Shown here one piece after another: positions 18,636 to 29,776 of a stretch of DNA of 64,000 nucleotides. Numbering within the stretch: the first letter of the stretch is position 1; the number at the start of each line of letters is the position of its first letter. Source of the stretch: Providencia stuartii (lineage in GTDB: Bacteria > Pseudomonadota > Gammaproteobacteria > Enterobacterales > Enterobacteriaceae); NCBI GenBank assembly GCA_900455155.1, contig UGUC01000002.1, positions 1,488,001 through 1,552,000 of the forward strand, given 5' to 3'. The notes below the pieces were generated by a model. That model made no database searches. It was not told where the DNA came from and saw nothing but the letters and a program-made list of their open reading frames with translations. Made by a program: the position numbers and the translations under genes.

Positions 18636-19523
18636 ATGAAACGGTTCTATTTATATTTTTTGTTATTATTTTCAATATCATTACATGCCAATGAGCAATG
18701 CGATCTTATCGCTTCTATATATGGTGCTGAAGCTGGATTTAATTACCAAACAATGGTAGTCAAAGACGGAAGTAGAGCTTATTTTTATTCTGCACCGGAT
18801 AAGAATTGCCGATTAGCAACATTTATTATTTCAGGTGATCAAGTAGAAGTCTTCCGTGAAATTGGTGAAATAAAGGGTGTAGAGTATTTATATATTCGTT
18901 ATCGAGATATAAATAATCAATTTGTTACAGGATGGGTACAAGCACAATTTTTTCAAAGTCTGAAAAGTAAAATCACAACCTCTAAAAAGTGTGCGAATAT
19001 AAAAGAACAACAAATCGGTATTAGTTTTCCTGTAAAGAATAATCACTATCAAATTATTGGTAATAAAAAAGCGAATTTTTACTCAGCACCTGATGACTCA
19101 TGCATCGTTGACGACGTATTTGTTATCCCTGGAGACCAAGTTTCAGGGCAAGAAGATGCTGAAGGTACATTTATTCTTGTTAATTATTATACATCAACGG
19201 GTGAAATTGTTAGAGGATGGATAAAAAAAGAGCGGTTGTGGCAGTTAAATCATGGTGACAGTTATCGCAATGATATTAATCCATCCAGCCTTGATTTAGC
19301 GATTAGAGTTGTTTCGCTCTGGATGAATGTAGAATATTCCTGCCACTTTTATGAAGGTATAAATGATAATAATAGGTTTCGTTTATTAGTACGTGAAGAT
19401 CACCAGTCGTCGCGCTGTCGAGGGGGAGGTGGTGATCCAGCAACCACTCCCGTTGTCGCTTATTTTGATATTGATAAAATAACAGGTGAAGTCGACTTTG
19501 ATGGACTAAACAATGAACTATAA
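18636..19523 (+). CDS. Exported protein with two SH3-like repeats
   Basis: A 295-residue protein with a Sec signal peptide (MKRFYLYFLLLFSISLHA). Two internal repeats follow, each of about 65 residues. The first has the landmarks AYFYSAPDKNC...ISGDQVEV...GWVQAQFF, the second ANFYSAPDDSC...IPGDQVSG...GWIKKERLW. The pattern (short beta strands, SAP-D, GDQV, GW) resembles bacterial SH3 domains. A C-terminal part (about 100 residues) with two Cys is unassigned. An upstream ATG at 18588 would bury the signal peptide. The codon use and neighbours suggest an accessory gene. Confidence 0.65.
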   Translation: MKRFYLYFLLLFSISLHANEQCDLIASIYGAEAGFNYQTMVVKDGSRAYFYSAPDKNCRLATFIISGDQVEVFREIGEIKGVEYLYIRYRDINNQFVTGWVQAQFFQSLKSKITTSKKCANIKEQQIGISFPVKNNHYQIIGNKKANFYSAPDDSCIVDDVFVIPGDQVSGQEDAEGTFILVNYYTSTGEIVRGWIKKERLWQLNHGDSYRNDINPSSLDLAIRVVSLWMNVEYSCHFYEGINDNNRFRLLVREDHQSSRCRGGGGDPATTPVVAYFDIDKITGEVDFDGLNNEL

Positions 19524-20329
19524 GTATATAGGCGATATATTAAGGCTAAGAGATTTTTTGACTACGTAGATAATTAAAGCATTATTCGCTAAATTTTCTG
19601 AGTAACTAAGCTCAATTGGATTCTTAATTTTAATACTACCAATAGCTTGATCGCCCTCTTTAGCCATTATTATTTCTGATAGCGTCAAAATTATCGGTAA
19701 TTATCAACGATTAAAGACTGTTAAAAACAAAAAAAGCAACAGTAAGTAACTGATGCCTTTGAATTTATCGACAACTAAAAACTGTTATCAACAATAGCTA
19801 AATTACCCTCTCGATTATCAATAAGTGGGTATTACCAATAAATAACAGTTAGTTATAATGGTAGCTTTATTTGATACCATCATCCATACCATACGCAGAA
19901 TTTTTTTATTTTTTGCTACTTGTCGATATTTTAGTTCAATTTTTAAACACAAGAGGAGAGTTAAATATATCAAAATAGAGTTTTTTGTTTCTTACCCTAT
20001 GAGAGAAAAAAACTAAATACTTAAAAACAATCAGTAAAATTTATTTCCCGTTAAATTAATACCATGACAATGTTAGTCTTAAATTCCATAAATTAAATAA
20101 GTCATATGATAAATTTAATTTTGGCTCTAATTCATTGATAACAAATTCTTTTTTTCATCAAGACTCAGTTTTTCCGTATTCAATGGAATACAGAGTGTGT
20201 TTTTTCAATGTTAAATCAGCTGTTTGAGGGGGAGATCACTAAAATCAAATGGAGATTATCTATATTTAACGCATTTCCGATTTGTTTTTCAATAAAACTC
20301 CATTTGGGGTGACTCCTTAAATTTTCTTT
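19524..20329. other. Long AT-rich non-coding stretch with a degenerate repeat
   Basis: About 800 bases with no defensible gene. Two 23-base copies (19701-19723 and 19765-19787) agree at 19 positions, and all four differences are transitions. Otherwise short stop-rich frames. It separates the SH3-like gene from the minus-strand hcp cassette and may be eroded accessory DNA. Confidence 0.45.
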
Positions 20330-20803
20330 TTATTGTAACAAAGTAAATAAATCTTTTTTGTACTCCAAAACAGAAAGCCACTTATCACTGGAGGAAACAA
20401 CAAAAATAAAAGAGTAGGAACCAATAAATGAAATAAATATTTTTATAAAAAAATCATACATAGTCATATCAAAACAAGACTTTCTATATATGGACTCTTT
20501 TATGCAAGAATAAAAAAACCAACTTATCATAGGAACTAGTGTAGGTATGGCTAAATATATTAAAATTAGTTTAAATATGCTTGTTTTTTTTATGTAAAAA
20601 TAAAAAATAAACACAGTAGATATGGTATAAATGAAGTAAAAAATTCCCATCCCATAATAGTAGTTAATTAATATGTCATGGATTTCGCCATAATGACCAT
20701 AGACACGAAAAAAAGATTGTCGTATTACTAGTATATAATACGCAACAACACCTATAGCCATCGATAACCCCAATGGGAAAATGACTGATTTATTATTTGA
20801 CAT
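20330..20803 (-). CDS. Small polytopic membrane protein, candidate immunity protein
   Basis: A 157-residue protein with four hydrophobic segments (about 8-27, 46-70, 78-98, 118-140) and no motif I recognise. It overlaps the upstream candidate effector gene by 11 bases, the tight coupling expected of an immunity gene. Immunity proteins for T6SS toxins acting at the periplasm or membrane are often membrane-embedded. The assignment rests on position only. It is very AT-rich, more so than its neighbours, consistent with horizontal origin. Confidence 0.6.
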   Translation of the reverse strand: MSNNKSVIFPLGLSMAIGVVAYYILVIRQSFFRVYGHYGEIHDILINYYYGMGIFYFIYTISTVFIFYFYIKKTSIFKLILIYLAIPTLVPMISWFFYSCIKESIYRKSCFDMTMYDFFIKIFISFIGSYSFIFVVSSSDKWLSVLEYKKDLFTLLQ

Positions 20804-21347
20804 GAGGAAATAATACCTCTGGTGGTTTCATATCTAAAAGTTCATTTTTCACTCCCCAAGGTGTTCTAAATCCATCTTCTAAATTTTTAAATATCCCTCC
20901 GCTTTCCCTTAATACTCTGGAGACATTGGTTGCACAGTGAAAATGATCTGCATAATTATTATTAAATATAATATTTTTTAATCTTTCTGCGTGTTCACTT
21001 GGTATAGTGAACTGAATGACGACGAGATCATCGCTACTCCATTTATGGTACGAAAGATAAGTATCCCAATCAAAATCGGGATATGGCATAAATTCACCGG
21101 ATCCCCTGTGAGCCATTTGATTTGCAAGGCATTTCTCACCACAGCCCATATATCCGCCTGATGGATCATATAAAATAGCTTTATCACCATCATCAATAAC
21201 TAATCCAACATGACCTAACCAGTCATTATCAACCATGACATATATATTGACGGGATCTGTAATTATTGCAGTATAAAGTGGATTAGATGCCACAATCACA
21301 GGAATATCATAGCGATTTTGGTGTACATCAACGATTGGCCTAATCAT
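20793..21347 (-). CDS. Candidate T6SS effector, permuted papain-like (NlpC/LRAT-type) fold
   Basis: A 184-residue protein without signal peptide. It starts one base inside the stop codon of hcp (TAATG). Visible motifs are GHVGLVID (His46), LYDPSGG (Asp61) and HFHCATNVSRVL (Cys138). A His-x-Gly segment followed downstream by a Cys at the start of a helix is the order seen in circularly permuted NlpC/P60-, LRAT- and YiiX-like hydrolases. Related enzymes cut peptidoglycan peptides or acyl bonds. Co-transcription with Hcp and a membrane protein suggests an Hcp-delivered toxin. No experimental relative is known to me. Confidence 0.55.
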   Translation of the reverse strand: MIRPIVDVHQNRYDIPVIVASNPLYTAIITDPVNIYVMVDNDWLGHVGLVIDDGDKAILYDPSGGYMGCGEKCLANQMAHRGSGEFMPYPDFDWDTYLSYHKWSSDDLVVIQFTIPSEHAERLKNIIFNNNYADHFHCATNVSRVLRESGGIFKNLEDGFRTPWGVKNELLDMKPPEVLFPHVK

Positions 21348-21826
21348 TATTTAACAGCCTTTTGTGTGATGCTATAACCTGATGTACTTGCTGCAATGTG
21401 ATTTATTGTAATACTTTCATATCGGAGAGATACCATTTCAAACGGTTGTAGCTCGTTATTTAGCAAGGAATTAGGGTGCTCGTTAGCAATTCGAATAATC
21501 GATGCCTTACTCAATTTTATTGTTTTGTAATGTAGTAATCCTCCGCTTTTATCAATACGATAAAATTTAAATTCACAGTCGAGTATTTCATTGTGTGATA
21601 TTGCAGTAAGCAAGAGAGGTGATGATTTATCATCGGCTTTTGTTAGGATAAAAGGGGCATGAGAAACATTTTGCTGCCTACTGATATCATAGTTTGTGGA
21701 ATAAACTAATATCTCGTCAGCATGTTCTGACTGATATCGATTTCCGATAGAATCATAATTTGAACAACCAGCTGAAATTAAACCCTGTTTTTGACCTTGC
21801 AATGTTAAATAGATAATGTCTGACAT
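21347..21826 (-). CDS. hcp: Type VI secretion tube protein Hcp (orphan)
   Basis: A 159-residue Hcp-family protein. Landmarks are MSDIIYLTLQGQKQGLISAG, the loop YQSEHADEILVYS, SRQQNVSHAPF, DKSSPLLLTAIS and the late YESITINHIAA. Hcp hexamers stack into the T6SS tube and carry small effectors in their lumen. No other T6SS structural gene lies in this window, so this is an auxiliary copy that would use a main cluster elsewhere. It heads a three-gene minus-strand cassette with the candidate effector and membrane protein. Confidence 0.9.
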   Translation of the reverse strand: MSDIIYLTLQGQKQGLISAGCSNYDSIGNRYQSEHADEILVYSTNYDISRQQNVSHAPFILTKADDKSSPLLLTAISHNEILDCEFKFYRIDKSGGLLHYKTIKLSKASIIRIANEHPNSLLNNELQPFEMVSLRYESITINHIAASTSGYSITQKAVK

Positions 21827-22596
21827 AACTCATCCCTAAGTTAAATTGATTTAAAGAATTAAGCCATTTTTTTGTTAAAACTTCCATAGGAATTTATGTG
21901 GAATTTTCGACATGAAATTAACGTGCATAAAATTGGCAATAGTTAAAATGTCAATAATTTTTTAGCAAAAAGAAGGAAAAAAGCATTTTTGTAACTATCG
22001 TATTTTCAAGCTAAAATTTTTAACAGCATTTTAACCATTTGTATATTATTACCCCAATGGCACTTTATGGATTAATATAGCATATATTATATTAACCTAT
22101 AAAAATGACATAAGGGTGACTTCGCGTTTAACATTTGCGCAACAATTATCATAAGAATATGATGATTTTTATGCGTGTGGATTATGGTTGTATTTTAGCC
22201 AAAAAAGACTTTTGGTTCAAAAATAGAAAGCGGCTATTTTATAGCCACATATTCTCGATGATGATTAAATATTTGATGCTCACTGCAATTAAAGTTCATG
22301 TAAAGCAAATTATCATGAAATTTCATGCGATTCTAAAAACAGAATGTTACCGACTAAAAAATCATCTTCCAGTAATAATACGCTAGAAAATATCGAAAAA
22401 TAAAATTTAAAAAAGAGTTAACCCTATTTAGTTCGAAAGTATCAACTCTAAAAAGAATTAGTGGCAGAGTAGCTATGGTTATAAACTCAGAAAAAAATCT
22501 GCCAATGATATAATCAAGAAAAAACAAGCTCGTAGTTCAAATAGATAATCAATATTAACTAGCGTAATTGAGCTTCAGACACAACAAGCAACAAAA
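21827..22596. other. AT-rich spacer upstream of hcp
   Basis: About 770 bases with no gene I can support. A plus-strand frame (22135-22386) codes for a basic, His/Met-rich peptide without ribosome binding site and is probably chance. The left end must hold the hcp promoter. Confidence 0.45.
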
Positions 22597-22624
22597 ACAA
22601 AAAAGCCCATTTTTACATGGGCTT
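22597..22624 (-). terminator. Terminator of guaA
   Basis: An eight-base stem (aagcccat with atgggctt) followed on the minus strand by a T-rich tract. Confidence 0.85.
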
Positions 22625-22670
22625 AAGTCGTTATTTTGCTAGTCAATGCCAGCTAATTCTTATTGAGGGA

Positions 22671-24248
22671 TTATTCCCATTCGATCGTTGCTGGTGGCTT
22701 ACCGCTGATATCATACACGACCCTTGAAATCCCATCGACCTCATTGATAATGCGGTTTGAAACACGGCCTAAGAAATCATATGGTAAATGAGCCCAGTGT
22801 GCGGTCATAAAGTCAATTGTCTCAACTGCACGTAAAGAAACAACCCAATCGTATTTACGACCATCACCCATCACACCAACAGAACGCACAGGCAGGAATA
22901 CCGTAAATGCTTGGCTAACCTTGTGATAAAGCTCTGCTTTGTGTAGCTCTTCAATAAAGATAGCATCGGCACGACGCAGAAGATCACAATACTCTTTTTT
23001 CACTTCACCTAAAACACGTACGCCGAGGCCTGGACCTGGGAATGGGTGACGATATAGCATGTCGTATGGCAAGCCAAGTTCAAGACCAATTTTACGAACT
23101 TCATCTTTGAACAGCTCTTTCAATGGCTCAACTAGGCCTAACTTCATATCTTCTGGTAACCCACCGACGTTATGGTGAGATTTAATGACATGCGCTTTAC
23201 CTGTCGCTGACGCCGCAGATTCAATAATATCTGGATAGATAGTACCTTGTGCCAACCATTTAACTTGCGTTTGTTTTGAAGCTTCTTCATCAAACACATC
23301 GATAAATACATGACCAATCGCTTTACGTTTTGCTTCAGGGTCGTGAATACCTGCTAATGCACTCAGGAAACGATCTTCTGCTTTCACATGGATAATGTTT
23401 AGGTCAAATTTACCTGCAAACATCTCCATCACTTGATCAGCTTCGTTTAAACGCAACAAGCCGTTATCAACAAATACACACGTGAGTCGTTTACCAATCG
23501 CACGGTTTAACAACAAAGCGGTTACAGAAGAATCGACACCGCCAGACAGTGCTAAAATCACATGATCATCGCCAATCTGCTCTTTGAGGCGTGCTACAGT
23601 ATCATCAATAATCGCCGCTGGCGTCCACAGAGCTTCACATTGGCAAATATCCTGCACAAAGCGCTTCAGAATATTGAGGCCTTGGTAAGTGTGTGTTACT
23701 TCTGGGTGGAATTGAACACCATAGAATTTTTTCTCTTCATTTGCCATGATTGCAAATGGGCAGTTTGGTGTACTTGCGATAGTTTTAAAATCCGCGGGGA
23801 TCGCAGTCACTTTATCGCCATGGCTCATCCAGACATCCAGCACTGGCGTACCATTTTCGTTGAGTGAGTCTTGAATATCACGGAACAAATCGCATTGCTC
23901 AGTGATTTCAACTTTTGCGTAACCAAATTCACGCTCACCAGAAACCTCGACGGCACCACCAAGTTGCATTGACATGGTTTGCATGCCATAGCAGATACCT
24001 AAAACGGGTATACCTGCATTAAATACATACTCAGGAGCGCGTGGGCTATCATTTTCTGTGGTGCTTTCTGGGCCACCAGAAAGGATGATACCGTTTGGAT
24101 TGAATTCACGGATTTGCTCTTCTGAAACGTCCCACGCCCAGAGTTCACAATAAACGCCAATTTCACGAACACGGCGAGCAATCAGTTGTGAGTACTGTGA
24201 GCCGAAATCAAGGATAAGAATGCGATGCTTATGGATATTTGTTGTCAT
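22671..24248 (-). CDS. guaA: GMP synthase (glutamine-hydrolysing)
   Basis: Converts XMP to GMP with ATP and glutamine. A 525-residue protein, the standard length, starting [21 protein letters not shown]. The glutamine amidotransferase domain has the nucleophile Cys in GICYGMQTM and the triad His/Glu in QFHPEVTHT. The ATP-pyrophosphatase domain has the P-loop [11 protein letters not shown]. The C-terminus ends with the invariant TIEWE. An upstream Met at 24272 is in frame but not conserved. It is the distal gene of guaBA, with a terminator-like hairpin between the two genes. Confidence 0.98.
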   Translation of the reverse strand: MTTNIHKHRILILDFGSQYSQLIARRVREIGVYCELWAWDVSEEQIREFNPNGIILSGGPESTTENDSPRAPEYVFNAGIPVLGICYGMQTMSMQLGGAVEVSGEREFGYAKVEITEQCDLFRDIQDSLNENGTPVLDVWMSHGDKVTAIPADFKTIASTPNCPFAIMANEEKKFYGVQFHPEVTHTYQGLNILKRFVQDICQCEALWTPAAIIDDTVARLKEQIGDDHVILALSGGVDSSVTALLLNRAIGKRLTCVFVDNGLLRLNEADQVMEMFAGKFDLNIIHVKAEDRFLSALAGIHDPEAKRKAIGHVFIDVFDEEASKQTQVKWLAQGTIYPDIIESAASATGKAHVIKSHHNVGGLPEDMKLGLVEPLKELFKDEVRKIGLELGLPYDMLYRHPFPGPGLGVRVLGEVKKEYCDLLRRADAIFIEELHKAELYHKVSQAFTVFLPVRSVGVMGDGRKYDWVVSLRAVETIDFMTAHWAHLPYDFLGRVSNRIINEVDGISRVVYDISGKPPATIEWE

Positions 24249-24289
24249 TTGAGGAGAATTCCAAAAATTCAAGTCAAAAATAAAAAATT

Positions 24290-24319
24290 GGTAGCTCCGT
24301 AATTAACTACGGAGCTACC
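24290..24319 (-). terminator. Terminator-like hairpin between guaB and guaA
   Basis: A perfect 12-base stem (ggtagctccgta with tacggagctacc) closes a six-base loop. On the minus strand it is followed by AATTTTTTATTTTTG. It sits inside the guaBA operon and would reduce guaA transcription from the guaB promoter, or act as an attenuator. Confidence 0.8.
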
Positions 24320-24334
24320 CTGAATCATTATCTG

Positions 24335-25882
<1,548 letters not shown>

Positions 25883-25956
25883 CCAGTCCTTTTTTGAAAA
25901 AAAACTTGATAACTCCTCTGACTAGGTTAGTATCAACCAATTAAGTCATTGTTTTA

Positions 25957-25978
25957 GAATTTGATCTAGCTCACATGT
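25957..25978. promoter_or_regulatory. Candidate CRP site between xseA and guaB
   Basis: The 22 bases agree with the CRP consensus (AAATGTGATCTAGATCACATTT) at 18 positions by hand. It overlaps the xseA start codon and is centred about 164 bases before guaB. E. coli guaB is known to have a CRP site far upstream of the promoter, in the same geometry. Confidence 0.6.
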
Positions 25979-27354
25979 CGACTCAACAAAATAGTGGAAT
26001 TTATTCTGTCAGCAAACTCAATCAAGCTGTCCGTGAACTTCTAGACCGCCAAATGGGTAAAATATGGCTGACAGCCGAAATATCAAACTTTTCGCAACCT
26101 AGCTCTGGTCATTGGTATCTCACATTAAAAGATGACAAAGCTCAGGTTCGTGCGGCTATGTTTCGCGGACAAAATGCACGCGTCACATTTCGTCCACAAA
26201 ATGGTCAACAAGTTTTAGTACGGGCAAGTGTCACACTTTATGAGCCTCGTGGTGACTATCAAATTATCATTGAAAGCATGCAACCGGCTGGCGAAGGTCT
26301 GCTACAGCAGCGTTTTGAGTTACTCAAACAAATGCTAGGCGCAGAAGGCTTATTTGATGTAACACATAAGCAGCCCTTACCCTCCCCTGCAAAACGCATT
26401 GGTGTTATTACCTCAGCAACAGGCGCTGCATTACACGACATTCTGCATATTTTACGTCGCCGTGACCCATCACTCCCAGTTGTGATCTACCCAACAGCCG
26501 TTCAAGGAGATCAAGCTCCTGCACAAATTGCCCGAGCGATTGAGTTAGCCAATAAACGAGGTGAGTGTGATGTACTGATTGTGGGGCGTGGTGGTGGCTC
26601 ATTAGAAGATTTATGGGCGTTTAATGAAGAAATTGTCGCTAGAGCTATTTTTGCTAGCCGATTACCTATTGTTAGTGCGGTAGGTCATGAAACGGATATC
26701 ACGATCGCCGATTTTGTGGCCGATGTTCGCGCTCCGACACCTTCGGCTGCCGCTGAATTGGTTAGCCGTAACCAAGTGGAATTAATTCGCCAATTACATT
26801 CTGCTCAACAGCGTCTTGAAATGGCGATGGATTATTACCTTGCAGGGCAGCAGCAACGTTTTAGTCGTTTACAGCATCGCTTACAGCAACAACATCCACA
26901 ACTCCGTTTAGCAAGGCAACAACATCAATTGAGCCTGCTTAATCAGAAACTGACCCAAACTATCACAAGGCGGTTGCAAACCGCTCAGCTACGTCATGAT
27001 CAATTGCAACGACGGCTGTCACAACAAGACTTGCGGCCTCAATTACAACGGCAACATCGGTCGCTACAACAGACACAATACCATTTACAGAATATGATGA
27101 CCGAGTTACTGAATAGCTATAAGCAGCGTTTTGCGGTCGCTTGTTCAAAAATGGAAACGGTCAGCCCACTGGCTACATTGGCTCGTGGCTTTAGTATTAG
27201 TGAAACCTCTGACGGTGCAGTATTGAAAAAAACCTCTCAGGTGAAATTAGGCCAAAAGCTTAAAACACGCCTAAATGATGGGTGGGTAGAAAGTGAAGTC
27301 ACTGATATCACTAAAATGAAAATGAAACGTGCACCTCGTTCTGTTTTAAAATAG
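25975..27354 (+). CDS. xseA: Exodeoxyribonuclease VII large subunit
   Basis: A 459-residue subunit of exonuclease VII, which degrades single-stranded DNA from both ends with XseB. The N-terminal OB-fold holds [16 protein letters not shown]...WLTAEISNF. The catalytic core has [41 protein letters not shown] and [28 protein letters not shown], all family hallmarks. A long Gln-rich coiled-coil region (about 265-385) follows. Divergent from guaB as in E. coli. The ATG lies within the candidate CRP site. Confidence 0.97.
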   Translation: MSTQQNSGIYSVSKLNQAVRELLDRQMGKIWLTAEISNFSQPSSGHWYLTLKDDKAQVRAAMFRGQNARVTFRPQNGQQVLVRASVTLYEPRGDYQIIIESMQPAGEGLLQQRFELLKQMLGAEGLFDVTHKQPLPSPAKRIGVITSATGAALHDILHILRRRDPSLPVVIYPTAVQGDQAPAQIARAIELANKRGECDVLIVGRGGGSLEDLWAFNEEIVARAIFASRLPIVSAVGHETDITIADFVADVRAPTPSAAAELVSRNQVELIRQLHSAQQRLEMAMDYYLAGQQQRFSRLQHRLQQQHPQLRLARQQHQLSLLNQKLTQTITRRLQTAQLRHDQLQRRLSQQDLRPQLQRQHRSLQQTQYHLQNMMTELLNSYKQRFAVACSKMETVSPLATLARGFSISETSDGAVLKKTSQVKLGQKLKTRLNDGWVESEVTDITKMKMKRAPRSVLK

Positions 27355-27360
27355 GCGTAA

Positions 27361-27384
27361 AGGGTATCAACACGTTGATACCCT
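27361..27384. terminator. Hairpin between convergent xseA and the receptor gene
   Basis: A perfect ten-base stem (agggtatcaa with ttgataccct) and a four-base loop. There is no clear T tract on either side, so it may be a weak bidirectional terminator. Confidence 0.55.
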
Positions 27385-27399
27385 GATATTGATTACGAG

Positions 27400-29655
27400 T
27401 TAGAAGCGAACGACACCACCTAGCATATATGAACGCCCTCTTGCCGTTGCGTTATTATTACCACGCACTTCCATAATGGCCGTCGAATTTGAACGGTTCA
27501 AGGCGTCAGAATAAACCTCATTGGTCACATTATTCACTGTAAACATCAATGTGACATTTTTATTGATTTCATAATCAGCATAAAAGTCAATAACTGTCGG
27601 TTGCTTTTCATATTTATCTTTCAATGCATCACCATTATTATCAACTAATGATTCAACGCCAATACGCTTTGCTGGCCCTGTAACGGTAATGACTGAGCCT
27701 AATGTCAACTTTTCATCTAATAACCGAACACCTGTATCTAGCGTCAAATAATAGTCTGGTAACTCAGTAAAATCCCCCGCGCTAAAATCAGCAACGCTGG
27801 CTATCGAATTAGGCTGGTCACCCGTCTCTTTGGTATAAGATAATGTTGAATAAAAAACGCCTGCATCATAATTAGCTTGTAATTCATAACCCCGTAAGTT
27901 GACCTCGCGTGGATCGTTCATATAGATATAACTTTTCTGCATAAAATCCGGGAACTCTTTATCCCAGACACTTTCATTCATCAAACACCATGTAAATTCA
28001 GCGTATGATCTTGGTCGACACAACAAATAAGGCTTACTGGTAATATAATCCTTAATTCTAGTATGGAACCAAAGCGCTTTCATCGTGAATTGGTCATCTT
28101 GCACGATGAGATCAGGTCTCATGCTGTTGAAACCAATTTGCCATGTTTGCGCTTTTTCTCCTTTTAAGAATGGGTTCATTGAGTTACCGCCATTCTGAGA
28201 GAAAAATACCTCTTGGGAATTTGGTGCACGCATTGAGTGTGCGTAACTTACAAAAGGTTGAAATTCAGGAATGATTTCTGCCGAAAGCAATACCCCCGGG
28301 TTGAAGCCTCCCTCTTTTAAGTTTATTGATGCGTCGCCTTGAGGAAAACATTTAACGTCATCATCGCAAGCGGGTTTAAACCCTTTTAGCTTGTAATGTG
28401 CATAATTCAGATTAAAAGTGGCTGAGTAAATATCATATTTAGCATTGAATTGCGTATACAAACTCATTAAGTCTAATGTGCCACTGGGTGAGAACTGGTT
28501 ATAAATGATTGTATTTTGGTCAGATACCGAACTTACTTTACGTTCATATTTATTTTTTAACAGCTTAGAACCTATTTTCCATTCATAGTCCGTCTCCCCA
28601 TAAGAAAAACGACTCGTATTGGCAAGATTGATCCCATCTGCATTATTTTTGGATTCACCTTGACGTAATGCCCAACCCAATGAATCCCCTTCAAATGTCT
28701 GCTTACTCTCTCCATGACTAATAATAAGCTCAGTATCAATTAACTCATTAAGTGGCGTATATTTATATTTAAGATAATAATCCTCGCTATTTATTTTACG
28801 GCGAGTTAATTTATTTTGATAAAAACGCCCACTAAATTCTAATTCATAGCTATCATCAGGTTTATATTTCAATTTGGTGAGTTGCGATTGGGGTTTTTGT
28901 TTAAAAGTATGATCAGTGGCAAAATCATCACTATCATAACCTGCACCATTTTTATAATTCGCGGGGATATTATGACCACTGACTGCAATTAAGCCACCTA
29001 AATATCCATCATTGGTATTAACTGGCGTTTTCCCTGCAACGGCAACCATGCCATTATAGCCTAATCCATTATCCCCCCAACGGGCTTTGCTTCTTAAGCC
29101 ATATAAGTTGCCATCAAAAATCACATCGTCAATACCGATAGTTCTAAAATTAGCGCTACCTACAAGTGCATTGACACTCTCTCCACCATTTAACTGCCCT
29201 TTTTCAACTTCAACTTTAACAATAAAATTGGGATCAATTAATGCCCCAAAATCATTATTTGGTTGTTGACCATGGGTGTAGTTACTCGGTGAAATGCCAT
29301 AATATGTTTGGCTAATACCATCCACCATCATATTAACACGACCAAATCCACTCAAACCGCGGATATTGACATTGACTGTACCTTGGCTCGCGTCCATTTG
29401 GGTGTAGGTTCCCGGCATAGTACGAATAATTTTATCTAATCCTTCCAGTTTATTTTGCGTACCTACTGCACTAAATGCCCCTGGCTTTTCCAAGGCTTTA
29501 ACTAATGGCGTTTGTTTCTCAGTACCTGAAATTTTTAATTTACTAAATTGTACGATACCTTTATTTTGTTGTTGCTGTGTATCTTCTGCAAAAGCAATAC
29601 TATGAAGCCCAGCACATAATAAGCTGGCTCCTACTATTTTTAATTTATTATTCAT
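27400..29655 (-). CDS. TonB-dependent outer-membrane receptor, haem/haemoglobin type
   Basis: About 751 residues from MNNKLKIVGASLLCAGLHSIAFA, a signal peptide. A plug domain follows (DKIIRTMPGTYTQMDASQGTVNV, NIRGLSGFGRVNMMVDG), then a 22-strand-type barrel ending in YMLGGVVRF with the terminal Phe needed for assembly. The stretch YAHSMRAPNSQEVFF...NPFLKGEKAQTWQIGF resembles the FRAP/NPNL region of haem and haemoglobin receptors. A Met 17 codons upstream is possible but not a signal-peptide start. It is the last gene of a minus-strand group with an exported oligopeptidase and TonB. The ligand is inferred. Confidence 0.85.
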   Translation of the reverse strand: MNNKLKIVGASLLCAGLHSIAFAEDTQQQQNKGIVQFSKLKISGTEKQTPLVKALEKPGAFSAVGTQNKLEGLDKIIRTMPGTYTQMDASQGTVNVNIRGLSGFGRVNMMVDGISQTYYGISPSNYTHGQQPNNDFGALIDPNFIVKVEVEKGQLNGGESVNALVGSANFRTIGIDDVIFDGNLYGLRSKARWGDNGLGYNGMVAVAGKTPVNTNDGYLGGLIAVSGHNIPANYKNGAGYDSDDFATDHTFKQKPQSQLTKLKYKPDDSYELEFSGRFYQNKLTRRKINSEDYYLKYKYTPLNELIDTELIISHGESKQTFEGDSLGWALRQGESKNNADGINLANTSRFSYGETDYEWKIGSKLLKNKYERKVSSVSDQNTIIYNQFSPSGTLDLMSLYTQFNAKYDIYSATFNLNYAHYKLKGFKPACDDDVKCFPQGDASINLKEGGFNPGVLLSAEIIPEFQPFVSYAHSMRAPNSQEVFFSQNGGNSMNPFLKGEKAQTWQIGFNSMRPDLIVQDDQFTMKALWFHTRIKDYITSKPYLLCRPRSYAEFTWCLMNESVWDKEFPDFMQKSYIYMNDPREVNLRGYELQANYDAGVFYSTLSYTKETGDQPNSIASVADFSAGDFTELPDYYLTLDTGVRLLDEKLTLGSVITVTGPAKRIGVESLVDNNGDALKDKYEKQPTVIDFYADYEINKNVTLMFTVNNVTNEVYSDALNRSNSTAIMEVRGNNNATARGRSYMLGGVVRF

Positions 29656-29740
29656 TAAACCATTCCTGTAAACGCGATAATTAAACATGCGCTCACATGC
29701 ATCCAAATAAAATTTAATGCTTTAATTTTGCCATGCAACT

Positions 29741-29772
29741 GTTCGGCTATCGTTAAGAAACAATAGCCGAAC
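29741..29772 (-). other. Intercistronic hairpin between peptidase and receptor genes
   Basis: A perfect ten-base stem (gttcggctat with atagccgaac) with a 12-base loop, directly after the peptidase stop codon. It lacks a T tract in the minus direction, so it may stabilise or separate the mRNAs rather than stop transcription. Confidence 0.55.
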
Positions 29773-29776
29773 CATT

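Noticed and set aside
22135..22386. Plus-strand open frame of 83 codons between hcp and guaA
   Set aside because: No ribosome binding site or recognisable motif, and composition of random AT-rich DNA.
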